Assembly: GCA_028285495.1 (NCBI GenBank)
Contig: JANQPB010000015.1
Coordinates: 186,001-250,000 of the forward strand
Length of the DNA: 64,000 nucleotides
Origin: Acidimicrobiales bacterium
Lineage (GTDB): Bacteria; Actinomycetota; Acidimicrobiia; Acidimicrobiales; SZUA-35
Reading direction: 5' to 3'
Shown one piece after another: positions 16,387 to 24,251 of the stretch. The position numbers and the translations under genes are program-made. The first letter of the stretch is position 1. Each line of letters opens with the position of its first letter. The notes beneath the pieces are model-generated. The model did no database searches. It worked only from the letters and a program-made list of their open reading frames with translations, and was not told where the DNA came from.

Positions 16387-17067
16387 TCACTCCGTTGTTC
16401 GATGTTCGTCGCCTGGCAGCTCACCGTCGCGGAGCAGCGGTGCGAGAACGCATCGGCGCAACTCGACGGTCAGAGCTCGGGGATCCTGTGCGTCCGGTTC
16501 GGCCAGGACCTGGGTCACGACGCCCCGCAAGGTCCCGACGATGATCAGCGCAGCCTGGTCGCGGTCGATGTCCGCCCGGAACTCGCCCTGACGCTGACCG
16601 AGACCGACGTAGTCGGCGATGTGGTCGCGAAAGACCCGATTGACGGTGGCCACCTCGTCGTCGAGCTCGTCCATGCCGCCGAGCGACTCACCGATCAGCA
16701 CGTAGAGGGCTCGCAGACGGGTCGGCTCGTCGATCGCGTCCTGCAGGTAGCGGACCACGAAGTCGTCGAGCTGAGCCCGGGCGCTGCGGTCCGGGTCGAT
16801 CCAGCCACCGTCGGGCGAGCGCTCGGTACCGAGCGGCGTCAGCCGGCCGAGGATCCTCTGGAACACGGCCCGAGCCAGACCGGCCTTCGATCCGTATCGC
16901 TTGCTGATGAGCGGCGCGGTGAAGCCGGCCTCGGCCGCGATCTGGTTGAGCGACGTCCGGTGATAGCCGCGATCGGCGAAGGCCTCGATGGCGGCGGCCA
17001 TGATCCGCCGATCCGATTCCTCCCGCATCGACTTGTGGGTCCGCGGTTCGGTGGTCGAGTCGCTCAT
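16387..17067 (-). CDS. TetR family transcriptional regulator
   Basis: 226 aa. The helix-turn-helix domain is at about residues 18-62: SDRRIMAAAIEAFADRGYHR, TSLNQIAAEAGFTAPLISKRY, GSKAGLARAV. The C-terminal half resembles the TetR_C domains with a conserved ALYVLIGESLGG segment. Its ATG overlaps the stop of the hydratase gene by 4 nt, so the regulator is made from within the operon it probably controls (TauD to tautomerase). The probable operator is the palindrome at 18659-18678 upstream of TauD. Confidence 0.88.
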   Translation of the reverse strand: MSDSTTEPRTHKSMREESDRRIMAAAIEAFADRGYHRTSLNQIAAEAGFTAPLISKRYGSKAGLARAVFQRILGRLTPLGTERSPDGGWIDPDRSARAQLDDFVVRYLQDAIDEPTRLRALYVLIGESLGGMDELDDEVATVNRVFRDHIADYVGLGQRQGEFRADIDRDQAALIIVGTLRGVVTQVLAEPDAQDPRALTVELRRCVLAPLLRDGELPGDEHRTTE

Positions 17068-17768
17068 CGTGCGGTGAACCTCAGCGCGCCGAGATCATCG
17101 AAGTCGGCCTCGTAGGACCCGGCCCGGAGCGGCAGCGCCTCTCCACAGGTACCGGTGATGAACAGCACGCCGTCCCACAGGTCGATGCCTCGCCGCGTCG
17201 CCTCACCGACCATCCAGGCGGCGGCGGAGTCCGGCCCGCCGAGCGACCCCTCGAGTGCCGCGTCGAGGATGACCTCCCCGTCGCAGGAAACGGTGACGGT
17301 CCCGACGGGGGTGTCGGTCAACGGGCGCTCCGGTCCGACCATGAACCGGTCGGCGGCGACGTTGCAGGCGGCCAGGTTCGGACCGGTCAGATCCTCCATC
17401 ACGGCGAACTCCGGGCGGACGATCTCGACCGCCGGCTGGACGCCGATCACCTCGCCGGTGCCAGACAGGCGCAGTCCGAGCTCGCACTCGATCCGTGCGA
17501 CCGGGTCGGCCGCGAGCTCGGCCCCGTCATCGAGCTGACGTCCGGCGTACAGGTGTCCGAGCATCGGCCCCTGGACCCCGAGCGCTTCCTGCGCCGCGAC
17601 CTCACCGAGACCGGCCTTCAGTCCGGCCGCACCACCAAGGGCCGCGACCAGGTCGGCCTGGAGTGCCTCACCGGCGGCGAGATCGAGTCCGGCCGGGAAC
17701 CGGGGATAGGTCGTCCCGGCGGTGATGGCGTCGGCGAGCGCCCGGATGAAGTCGGCGGTGTCGGTCAT
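17064..17768 (-). CDS. 2-keto-4-pentenoate hydratase / fumarylacetoacetate hydrolase-like protein
   Basis: 234 aa from the ATG at 17768. It resembles the MhpD/4-oxalocrotonate decarboxylase branch of the FAH superfamily: GAAGLKAGLGEVAAQEALG, a substrate lid region, IGVQPAVEIVRPEFAVMEDL with the expected metal-binding glutamates, and a C-terminal LWDGVLFITGTCGEALP. These Mg2+ enzymes hydrate or decarboxylate 2-oxo-enoates in meta-cleavage pathways. The gene is coupled by 4-nt overlaps to TauD upstream and TetR downstream. Together with the tautomerase in the same operon it suggests handling of a keto-enoate, but no ring-cleavage enzyme is present here. A motif-level reading; exact reaction uncertain. 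Confidence 0.72.
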   Translation of the reverse strand: MTDTADFIRALADAITAGTTYPRFPAGLDLAAGEALQADLVAALGGAAGLKAGLGEVAAQEALGVQGPMLGHLYAGRQLDDGAELAADPVARIECELGLRLSGTGEVIGVQPAVEIVRPEFAVMEDLTGPNLAACNVAADRFMVGPERPLTDTPVGTVTVSCDGEVILDAALEGSLGGPDSAAAWMVGEATRRGIDLWDGVLFITGTCGEALPLRAGSYEADFDDLGALRFTAR

Positions 17769-18616
17769 CAGGCTGCGTTGGCGGGGAGGATCGTGGTGCG
17801 GCGGAGCAGGCGCGAGTGGCCCTCGTACCCGCCGGTGGCGCGGTGCAGCACACTGCGGTTGTCCCAGACCACACACATGTCGGGCTCCCACCGGTGGCGG
17901 TAGACGACCTCGTCGGCGATCTGGTGGGCGTGGATCTCCTTCAGGAGGGCCCGAGCCTCGGTCCTGTCCATCCCGACGATGTCCTGGATGTAGCCGAGGG
18001 TGGAGAAGAAGGCGGGGCGGCCGTTGCCCTCGTGGCGGCGGACGAGGGGGTGCTCGCCGTCGAAGGGGTCCTGGTCTGGTACGACGTTCATGCTGCGGCC
18101 CTGTTCGCGCTCGTTGTCGGGATCGTGCTGGCCTCCCTTGCCGTAGATCCCCCGGGTGGTGTGGACGGCTTGGAGACCGTCGACCCTGGTCTTGAGGTCG
18201 TCGGGCAGGCGCTCGTAGGCGAGATGCTGGTTGGCGTAGAGCGTGTCGCCGCCGACCGGAGGGATGTCGAGGCCGTACAGGCACGTGGCCACCGGCGGCG
18301 TGTCGAGGAAGCTCCAGTCGGAGTGCCAGCCCTCCCCGAACACCGGGGTGGTCTCGTCGGCATCCCGGCGGATCTCGGCGATGTAGTCGCTGCCGTCGAT
18401 CGGGACGAACCATGGGTCGGTGCCGAGATCGCCGAACGACGTCGAGAACCGCTCGAGATCGTCGTTTGTCATCGACTGCTCGGGGAACACCAGGACATGG
18501 TGTTCGTCGAGCCCGGCCCGCAAGGCGGCGGACTCCTCGTCGCTGAGCGGGTTGGACAGGTCGATCTCCGTGACGACGGCCCCGCAGGCCTGTCCGGTCG
18601 GGGTGAAGACTGGCAT
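17768..18616 (-). CDS. TauD/TfdA-family Fe(II)/2-oxoglutarate dioxygenase
   Basis: 282 aa. Fe(II) ligands His98 and Asp100 (GWHSDWSF) and His258 (NRSVLHRATGGY), with the 2-oxoglutarate-binding arginine in LLRRTTI (272-273). The N-terminus CGAVVTEIDLSNPLSDEE and the motif PPVATCLYGLDIPPVGGDTLYAN are typical of the TauD/TfdA group, which oxidises taurine, 2,4-D and related compounds. It is the first gene of the operon running to about 12404 and lies just downstream of a palindromic operator. It probably performs the first hydroxylation of the inducing compound. The substrate cannot be told from sequence. Confidence 0.88.
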   Translation of the reverse strand: MPVFTPTGQACGAVVTEIDLSNPLSDEESAALRAGLDEHHVLVFPEQSMTNDDLERFSTSFGDLGTDPWFVPIDGSDYIAEIRRDADETTPVFGEGWHSDWSFLDTPPVATCLYGLDIPPVGGDTLYANQHLAYERLPDDLKTRVDGLQAVHTTRGIYGKGGQHDPDNEREQGRSMNVVPDQDPFDGEHPLVRRHEGNGRPAFFSTLGYIQDIVGMDRTEARALLKEIHAHQIADEVVYRHRWEPDMCVVWDNRSVLHRATGGYEGHSRLLRRTTILPANAA

Positions 18617-18658
18617 CAGAATCCTCCGGATTGCTCCTTCCCACCAACCTAGTCAAGG

Positions 18659-18678
18659 TGGTTAACGGTTAACAACCA
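18659..18678. promoter_or_regulatory. Imperfect palindrome upstream of TauD, probable TetR operator
   Basis: The sequence TGGTTAACGGTTAACAACCA has inverted TGGTT/AACCA ends and contains two GTTAAC palindromes one base apart. It lies 42 bp upstream of the TauD start, in the promoter of the operon that contains a TetR gene as its third cistron. Binding of that regulator here is inference. Confidence 0.55.
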
Positions 18679-18842
18679 TTTTCTTCGGCCAGCGACAGTG
18701 GCGCGTGACCAGCCCGATGCGACTCGGTCAGGCTGCGGACACGGGCCTTGGCCAACCTGCGGGAATGGCGGGACTGGTCGGGGCGATGTCGGCCACCTCG
18801 CAGTAGGGCTGGCCGAGCTCGGGTCGGGGATCGGGCTCGCCC

Positions 18843-19046
18843 TTGTTGGGCCACATGGCCATCGCCCGCTCGGTCTGGGCGGGTCGGCAGAGCACCTCGT
18901 CCATCGTCGCCTGCGTCATCACCGGCGAGACCACGCTGGCCGAGCGGGAGCGCTACCTGCGAGGGGTGTGCGACATCTGGACCGAGGTGACGGGTTGCAC
19001 CGATCACGAAGTCGTCGTGGCCGTCACCGCCGCCGACCCGCTCTAG
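18843..19046 (+). CDS. Small ORF with weak tautomerase-like pattern (uncertain)
   Basis: 67 aa. The central part TSSIVACVITGETTLAERERYL followed by RGVCDIWTEVTGC and HEVVVAV resembles one beta-alpha-beta unit of 4-oxalocrotonate tautomerase, but there is no N-terminal proline at the expected place. It could be a decayed or mis-started relic, or a chance frame. It is the only coding hint in the 18679-19086 gap between the divergent TauD promoter and the end of the DUF2855 gene. No strong ribosome binding site is visible. I see nothing else in this gap. Confidence 0.28.
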   Translation: MLGHMAIARSVWAGRQSTSSIVACVITGETTLAERERYLRGVCDIWTEVTGCTDHEVVVAVTAADPL

Positions 19047-19086
19047 GACATCCCCCGGCGGACCGTCCAGGAGCACTCGATCACCG

Positions 19087-20166
19087 CTACCACGTGAGAA
19101 CCCTCGCGGCCTCCGGGCCAACCCCACCGACCATGGCCTTTCGGTAGGCCGCGGTGATCTCGTCGACGCCCGAGCCGGACTCGACGGTGAGCGTCTCATC
19201 GATCCAGCGAGCGAACCGCTTCCACGCTGCGGCGAAGTCGGCGTGATAGCTGGCCCGTCCCGCCGTCTCGGCGAGTTGCTCGGCGACGTCGGGAATGAAG
19301 AAGAAGCGGGGTGTGGGTCCGGACAGCTCGCCCGTGGCCGTGCCAGCTCCCTGGTGTGTGGCGCCGAGGCCGACCGAGTCGATCAGTCGGGTGCCCAACT
19401 CGGCGTGTACCCGTTCCCGGATGGCCGGGCTCCCGGCGGCATCGACGAACGCTGCGGGACCATCGACATCGTCGAGCGCTCCCCCGCCGCCGGGGGTCAG
19501 GGCGCCATAGGCGACGACGTGGTCGTAGGCGCCGGTCGTCTCGACGAAGGCGAGGTTCCTCGGCGATGTCGCGCCGACGACGGTGATGTCGTTGTGGTGG
19601 TGGTGCAGGGTCCAGGCCAGCGCCAGGGCGGTCTTGCTCGATGCGCTGGAGACGACGACGGTGCCGGCGGTCTCGGCGAGTTGGTTGGCGAGTGCCCAGC
19701 CGGTCATGAACAGCGCCCACATGGTCGCCTGCATCGGCTCGCCGCCGGCCGTCCACACGGGGTCGGTGTCGCAGCGGTAGTAGCGGTTGTACCAGGGGTG
19801 CAGCCCAGCCCGGTGCGGCGACGCATCGTCGACCGCCAGATCGGTGATGGACGCTGGTGTGATGACGAGCTCCTCCCCCATCGGCAGGTAGCCGAACAGC
19901 CGAGCGCCGACTGGGAGCTGTTCGTGGCCCGACTCGGTGACGTCGGCGAAGCCCCACACCGGTACGCAGCCGTGATCATCGTCGACGGGGAAGTAGTCCC
20001 AGTAGCCGAGCATGTCGCCGTAGAGGGCGTAGGAGATGTTGTTGCTCGACAGCCCGAACAGGTCGACCCGCAACCGGACCTGCCCGTCGGCCAGCGGCCC
20101 AGCCGCCTCCTCGCGTGCCGAGATGTCGGACGGGTCGCTGCGGCGCACGACCAGTCGCCTAGGCAT
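19087..20166 (-). CDS. DUF2855 family protein
   Basis: 359 aa from the ATG at 20166, which overlaps the 3' end of the DJ-1 gene by 8 nt. The sequence matches the DUF2855 family: LRVDLFGLSSNNISYALYGD and VPVWGFADVTESGHEQLPVGARLFGYLP near the N-terminus, then WALFMTGWALANQL and TVVVSSASSKTALALAW. The family looks like a distant medium-chain dehydrogenase/quinone-reductase relative: a GroES-like front half and an SSASSKTA nucleotide-loop-like segment in the second half. Its reaction is not established. It is the last gene of an LLM - molybdopterin oxidoreductase - DJ-1 - DUF2855 operon. Confidence 0.75.
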   Translation of the reverse strand: MPRRLVVRRSDPSDISAREEAAGPLADGQVRLRVDLFGLSSNNISYALYGDMLGYWDYFPVDDDHGCVPVWGFADVTESGHEQLPVGARLFGYLPMGEELVITPASITDLAVDDASPHRAGLHPWYNRYYRCDTDPVWTAGGEPMQATMWALFMTGWALANQLAETAGTVVVSSASSKTALALAWTLHHHHNDITVVGATSPRNLAFVETTGAYDHVVAYGALTPGGGGALDDVDGPAAFVDAAGSPAIRERVHAELGTRLIDSVGLGATHQGAGTATGELSGPTPRFFFIPDVAEQLAETAGRASYHADFAAAWKRFARWIDETLTVESGSGVDEITAAYRKAMVGGVGPEAARVLTW

Positions 20167-20758
20167 GGTCACCCTCCAACACCCGCAGGAACTCGTTGGC
20201 CAGCTTGGTCGTGTCGTCGTCGCCACCGAGCACCTTGGCCGCCAGGGGGCAGATCCCCGAGGTCACGAGGTTCCCGCTGCGGGTCACGCCGGTGTCGCGG
20301 AACGTTGCTCCCCGGAACTCGGGGTTCTGCTCCAGATCCGGGGCTCCGGCGTAGGAGTAGTCCCGCCCGACCAGCACGTCGGCCGCGGCGACGTCTCGCA
20401 CCGAGCCCCGGGCGGCAGCGATGGGGAGGCCGAGCTCGTCGGCCCGGACGATCATGGCCTGGACGACGGGGGGCGCCTTCGTGCCGGGTTCGGGGGCCAT
20501 GCACGGCAGGTAGAGCCCGTCGTAGTCGGCGATGTCGACGTCGCCGATGGAGACGTCGGGGACGAGGGTGGTCTCGGACCCGACGAGCTCGCGGTCGGTG
20601 GGGACGGCGACGTCGACCCGACAGCCAGCCGCCTCCAGGGAGGCTCTGGACACGACGACCTCGTCGCGCAGCATCAGGTCGAGGTCTCTCGACCCTTCCT
20701 TGACCACCATCAGGATCCGGCGTTCGGTGGGTGGGTTGGCGTGGTCGCTGGTGGTCAT
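20159..20758 (-). CDS. DJ-1/PfpI family protein
   Basis: 199 aa from the ATG at 20758, sharing ATGA with the stop of the molybdopterin oxidoreductase 2 gene. The order of elements fits the DJ-1/PfpI (class I glutamine amidotransferase-like) fold: RRILMVVKEGSRDLDLML, GCRVDVAVPTDRELV, DYDGLYLPCMAPEP (the usual D..D.L.lPGG strand), LGLPIAAARGSVRDVAAADVL and NLVTSGICP. The nucleophile-elbow position, normally Cys in AICHG, reads AAARGS, so the usual catalytic cysteine appears to be missing. The protein may therefore be a non-hydrolytic member or use another residue. It is coupled on both sides to genes of the same operon. Confidence 0.72.
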   Translation of the reverse strand: MTTSDHANPPTERRILMVVKEGSRDLDLMLRDEVVVSRASLEAAGCRVDVAVPTDRELVGSETTLVPDVSIGDVDIADYDGLYLPCMAPEPGTKAPPVVQAMIVRADELGLPIAAARGSVRDVAAADVLVGRDYSYAGAPDLEQNPEFRGATFRDTGVTRSGNLVTSGICPLAAKVLGGDDDTTKLANEFLRVLEGDHA

Positions 20759-23061
20759 CAGGCGATCCTCTCGATCTGGGCCGGGACGTGCTTGTGCCAC
20801 GGGGTGCCGGCGATCTCGTCCTCCCAGCCGAGCTCGGTGAGCTCGTTGGGGGCGACGCCGACCCGCTGGTGCTCGCCGGTCTCGTCTGGGTGGTCGAGGC
20901 CGTAGCCGTTGGGGATGCTGATGTGGCCGGCCTGCATGGCATCGTCGATCTCGACCGGGGTCTCGGTGTCGCCACCCCGGGTGGTGAGTCGGACCCGGTC
21001 GCCATCGACCAGTCCGTAGGCGTCGGCGTCGGCCGGGCTGACCCGGAGGGCGCCGTCGCGGCCGGTCTTGCGCCAATCCGGGTCGCGGAAGATCGTGTTG
21101 GCGGTGAACGATCGCCGCTCCCCCGCCGACAGGATCAGCGGGTAGGCGTCGCTCGTGTAGGAGCGGGGGGCGTCGGGCAGTTCACGAAGCAGATCGAGGA
21201 GTTGGGGGATGTGAACCCGCATCCGTCGATCCTCGGAGACGCCGAGGAGGTCCCAGGCCTGGGGCCAGAGGTGGCGGGTGAAGATCACGCCGTCGTCGCT
21301 CTCGATGATGGCGTCGAACAGCGCGTCGCCGGCGTTGCCGTCACTGCCGTCGGCCGCGGTGCCGGCCACGAACCCGGCCCGTTCGACCGCCTCGGGATGG
21401 TTCATGGCACAGGTCTGGGCCAGGAACCAGACCACGGCGGCCTCCGCCATCCCCTCCGGCAGGGTCGGTCCGAGCGTGCGATAGAGGACCGACGCCCCGA
21501 CCGCGGTCAGGCTCGGGTTGGCCGCCACGGCTTCGAGGAACGCAGTGGCGAAGGCGGTCCTCCCCTCGACCGCGGCCTCCCGCAGCCCGGCCAGGTCGTC
21601 CTCGGTGTAGGCCCCCATCTCCTCGAGCAGGCGGGAGTGGATCTCGGGCTCGGACAGCGTGCCGACCAGGGGTGGGAGCACGGGCTTGCGGAGGGTGAAG
21701 ACGTTGTCGGGGAACTCGTTGGTGAAGAAGATCGCCTCGGGCTTCTCGTACTGGCTCGATGCCGGGAGCACGTAGTCGGCCTGGCGGGCGGTCTCGGTCA
21801 TGGCCACGTCGATCACCACCGAGAAGTCGAGGGCCCGCATCGCCTCCCGGAACGTGTCGGACTCGCTCAGGGAGTGGACCGGGTTCGAGCTCTCGATGAT
21901 CATGGCCCGGAACCGGTCGGGGTGGTCGGTGAGGATCTCGTTGGCGATCGAGTTGCACGGGATGAGCCCGGAGATGATCGGGGCCCCGGTGACCGGGGTC
22001 TGCCGCTGGCGGTTCTTCCCGCCCCCGCTGCCCGAGACCTGGGAGATGGCGGTGTGGGGGAACATGGCGCCGGGTTTGGCGAAGCTGCCCCGGAAGATCC
22101 AGATCAGGCGCTGGAGGTAGGAGACCAGGGTCGAGTGCGGGGCCTGCTCGATGCCGAGGTCCTCGAAGATCGTGCAGCTCTGGGCCCGGCCGATGCGATG
22201 GGCCACCGCCTCCAGCTCGGCCACGGGGAGGCCGCAGCGGTCGGCGTAGTCGTCGATGGGAACGCTGCGGAGCACGTCGAGCACCGGCTCGGCGTCGGCG
22301 ACGTGGGCGGCCATGAACTCGTCGTCGCACAGGTCGTCGCGGACCAGGATCGCCAGGATGGCGGCGATGCAGAAGGCGTCGGTCCCCGGCTTCACCGCCA
22401 GGTGGTGGTCTGCCAGCTCGGCCGACCGGGTGCGGCGGGGGTCGATCACGATCGTGGCCCGGTCGGGGTCGTTGGCAATCTCCTTGAGGACCCGCCTGGC
22501 CTCGGGGAAGCCGTGGCTCATCCACGGGTTCTTGCCGAGGAAGATGGCGACCTCGGTGTGCTCGACGTCGCCGCGGGTGTGGGCGTAGTACAGGCGGGCC
22601 TCGACGAAGGCCTCGCCGGTCTTCTCCTGGGCCAGCGCGTTGGAGCGGTAGGTCACGCCGAGGGCTGACTGCACACCCCGGCCGTAGACGCCGCCGAGGT
22701 GGTTGCCCTGGCCCCCGCCGCCGTAGTGGAAGATCTTGTCGCCACCGTGGGTGTCGCGCACCGCGACGAGCCGGGCGGCGACCTCCCGGATGGCGGTGTC
22801 CCAGTCGACCTCCTCGTAGGTCCCGTCGTCACGCCGCCTCATCGGTGAGGCGAGGCGGGCCCGGTGGTTCTGGTAGCTGTCGAGGCGGAGGGCCTTCTCG
22901 CAGGTGTACCCCTTGGAGCCGACGTGGGCCTTGTTACCCCGGATCCTGGTGAAGTGCCCGTCCTCGATGCGGACCTCGACGCCGCAGTTCGATTCACACA
23001 GGATGCAGGTCGTCTTCTTCCACACCGCCTCGGCGGTGGGGCTGCTGGCGGTAACGGTCAT
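20758..23061 (-). CDS. Molybdopterin-dependent oxidoreductase 2 (paralogue of 13122-15422)
   Basis: 767 aa from the ATG at 23061, with AGGAG upstream. The architecture is the same as in paralogue 1: Cys19, Cys22, Cys26 and Cys54 for the [4Fe-4S] cluster, YGGGGQGNHLGGVYG, GKNPWMSHGFPEARRVL, DPRRTRSAELAD, SSNPVHSLSE and QADYVLPASSQYEKPEA. By eye the two proteins are identical over many long stretches and collinear to the last residues (GTPWHKHVPA). The Mo-ligand region again reads RSNALAQEKTGEA, without Cys, Sec or Asp. It differs in its partners: an LLM flavin/F420 enzyme upstream (ATGA overlap) and DJ-1 and DUF2855 proteins downstream. Probably cytoplasmic; substrate unknown. Confidence 0.87.
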   Translation of the reverse strand: MTVTASSPTAEAVWKKTTCILCESNCGVEVRIEDGHFTRIRGNKAHVGSKGYTCEKALRLDSYQNHRARLASPMRRRDDGTYEEVDWDTAIREVAARLVAVRDTHGGDKIFHYGGGGQGNHLGGVYGRGVQSALGVTYRSNALAQEKTGEAFVEARLYYAHTRGDVEHTEVAIFLGKNPWMSHGFPEARRVLKEIANDPDRATIVIDPRRTRSAELADHHLAVKPGTDAFCIAAILAILVRDDLCDDEFMAAHVADAEPVLDVLRSVPIDDYADRCGLPVAELEAVAHRIGRAQSCTIFEDLGIEQAPHSTLVSYLQRLIWIFRGSFAKPGAMFPHTAISQVSGSGGGKNRQRQTPVTGAPIISGLIPCNSIANEILTDHPDRFRAMIIESSNPVHSLSESDTFREAMRALDFSVVIDVAMTETARQADYVLPASSQYEKPEAIFFTNEFPDNVFTLRKPVLPPLVGTLSEPEIHSRLLEEMGAYTEDDLAGLREAAVEGRTAFATAFLEAVAANPSLTAVGASVLYRTLGPTLPEGMAEAAVVWFLAQTCAMNHPEAVERAGFVAGTAADGSDGNAGDALFDAIIESDDGVIFTRHLWPQAWDLLGVSEDRRMRVHIPQLLDLLRELPDAPRSYTSDAYPLILSAGERRSFTANTIFRDPDWRKTGRDGALRVSPADADAYGLVDGDRVRLTTRGGDTETPVEIDDAMQAGHISIPNGYGLDHPDETGEHQRVGVAPNELTELGWEDEIAGTPWHKHVPAQIERIA

Positions 23062-24158
23062 CGGCTCGCTCCTGTCGGTTCGGCGGTGTCGGTGTCGTCA
23101 CCGGGGTCGGGGTCGGGGTCGGGGTCGTCCCGATTGATCTCGTCGACCAGCTCGACGAGCTGACCGAGCCCGTCGAGCGAGGCGTCGAGGGTGTCACCCA
23201 TCGGGCCGATGCGGAGCGTCGTCACGCCGCAGTCCCGGTACTCACGGAGCCGGCGGCGGATCTCGTCCGGCGGGCCGATCAGGTTGGTCCGCAGGCCGAT
23301 CTCGATCGGGACCCGGGCTGCGGCGGCCTGCCGGTCGCCCTCGAGCCACAGCCGCTGGACCTCGGCCACGTCGTCGCCCCACCCCTGGCGGGCGAAGGCC
23401 CGGTTGTAGAAGTTCGTGCTGGCCGACCCCATGGCCCCGAAGGTGAAGGCGAAACCGGAAGCGTGGCGCCGGCCGGCCTCCTCGACGTCGTCGGTGATCT
23501 CGACGCTCACCGACACGGTGAGGTCGAGCTCGTCGAAGCTCCGGCCGGCCTCGTCGGCGCCGGCCCGGATCTCGTCGAAGAACACATCGGCGGTCTCGCA
23601 GAAGAACGAGTTGCCGATCCAGCCGTCGGCCGCCGCGCCGGTGAGCCGGAGGTTCCGGGGCCCGAGCGAGGCGATGTAGATCGGTACCTCGACAGGGCTC
23701 GCCATCGACCGGATGGCTCGGCCCTGGCTGTCGGGGAGCGGGAGCTGGTACACGTCACCGTCGTAGCTGAGTCGCTCACCGCTGGTGACCCGACGCAGGA
23801 TCTCGATGGTCTCCCGGGTGCGGGTGACCGGGCGGTCGAAGGCCACGCCGTGCCACCCCTCCATGACCTGGGGGCCGCTGGTCCCGACGCCGAGCACGAA
23901 CCGCCCCTCGGACAGGTGCTGCAGGCTCATCGCCGTCATCGCCAGCATCGCCGGGGTCCTCGTGCCGAGCTGGGCGATCGCGCTCCCCAACCGGATCCGC
24001 TCGGTCACCGTGGCCGCCGCGGCCAGCGGGGTCAGCGCATCGAAGCCCCAGGCCTCGGCCACCCAGGCCGAGCTGACCCCGAGACGCTCGGCCTCGATCA
24101 CATAGTCCAGTCCGGCCCGATCGATCGGTCGGGCCCACACCCCCAGGCTCACTGTCAC
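23058..24158 (-). CDS. LLM-class (luciferase-like) F420/flavin-dependent oxidoreductase
   Basis: 366 aa from a GTG at 24158. An 18-codon longer frame starting with TTG at 24212 is less likely because it would begin inside the palindrome that should regulate it. Luciferase-like TIM-barrel signatures: EAERLGVSSAWVAEAWGFDALTPLAAAA, TERIRLGSAIAQLGTRTPAMLAMTA, SLQHLSEGRFVLGVGTSGPQVMEGWHG, and the C-terminal NLIGPPDEIRRRLREY and GVTTLRIGPMG. Actinobacterial members with this pattern generally use F420H2. The C-terminus carries a low-complexity DPDPDPDPGDD tail. It is the first gene of the operon with molybdopterin oxidoreductase 2, coupled by ATGA overlap. Confidence 0.86.
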   Translation of the reverse strand: MTVSLGVWARPIDRAGLDYVIEAERLGVSSAWVAEAWGFDALTPLAAAATVTERIRLGSAIAQLGTRTPAMLAMTAMSLQHLSEGRFVLGVGTSGPQVMEGWHGVAFDRPVTRTRETIEILRRVTSGERLSYDGDVYQLPLPDSQGRAIRSMASPVEVPIYIASLGPRNLRLTGAAADGWIGNSFFCETADVFFDEIRAGADEAGRSFDELDLTVSVSVEITDDVEEAGRRHASGFAFTFGAMGSASTNFYNRAFARQGWGDDVAEVQRLWLEGDRQAAAARVPIEIGLRTNLIGPPDEIRRRLREYRDCGVTTLRIGPMGDTLDASLDGLGQLVELVDEINRDDPDPDPDPGDDTDTAEPTGASR

Positions 24159-24200
24159 CGGCTCTGCGCTCCTCGCGTCGTCTCCGTCCGGGCTGAAGAT

Positions 24201-24214
24201 AGTTGTGAACAACT
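24201..24214. promoter_or_regulatory. Perfect inverted repeat between divergent LLM and HxlR genes
   Basis: AGTTGT-GA-ACAACT is a perfect 14-bp palindrome, followed 2 bp later by a third half-site (AGTTGT at 24216-24221 after GAG). It lies 42 bp upstream of the LLM GTG and 37 bp upstream of the HxlR ATG. Position and symmetry fit an operator for the HxlR regulator acting on both promoters. Confidence 0.6.
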
Positions 24215-24251
24215 GAGTTGTCCACCGCTACCAAGGTGCTAAGGTCGGGCC

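Noticed and set aside
16387..17067. TetR gene as part of a separate transcript from TauD
   Set aside because: The 4-nt overlap with the hydratase stop and the 8-bp gap to the desaturase make one transcript far more likely.
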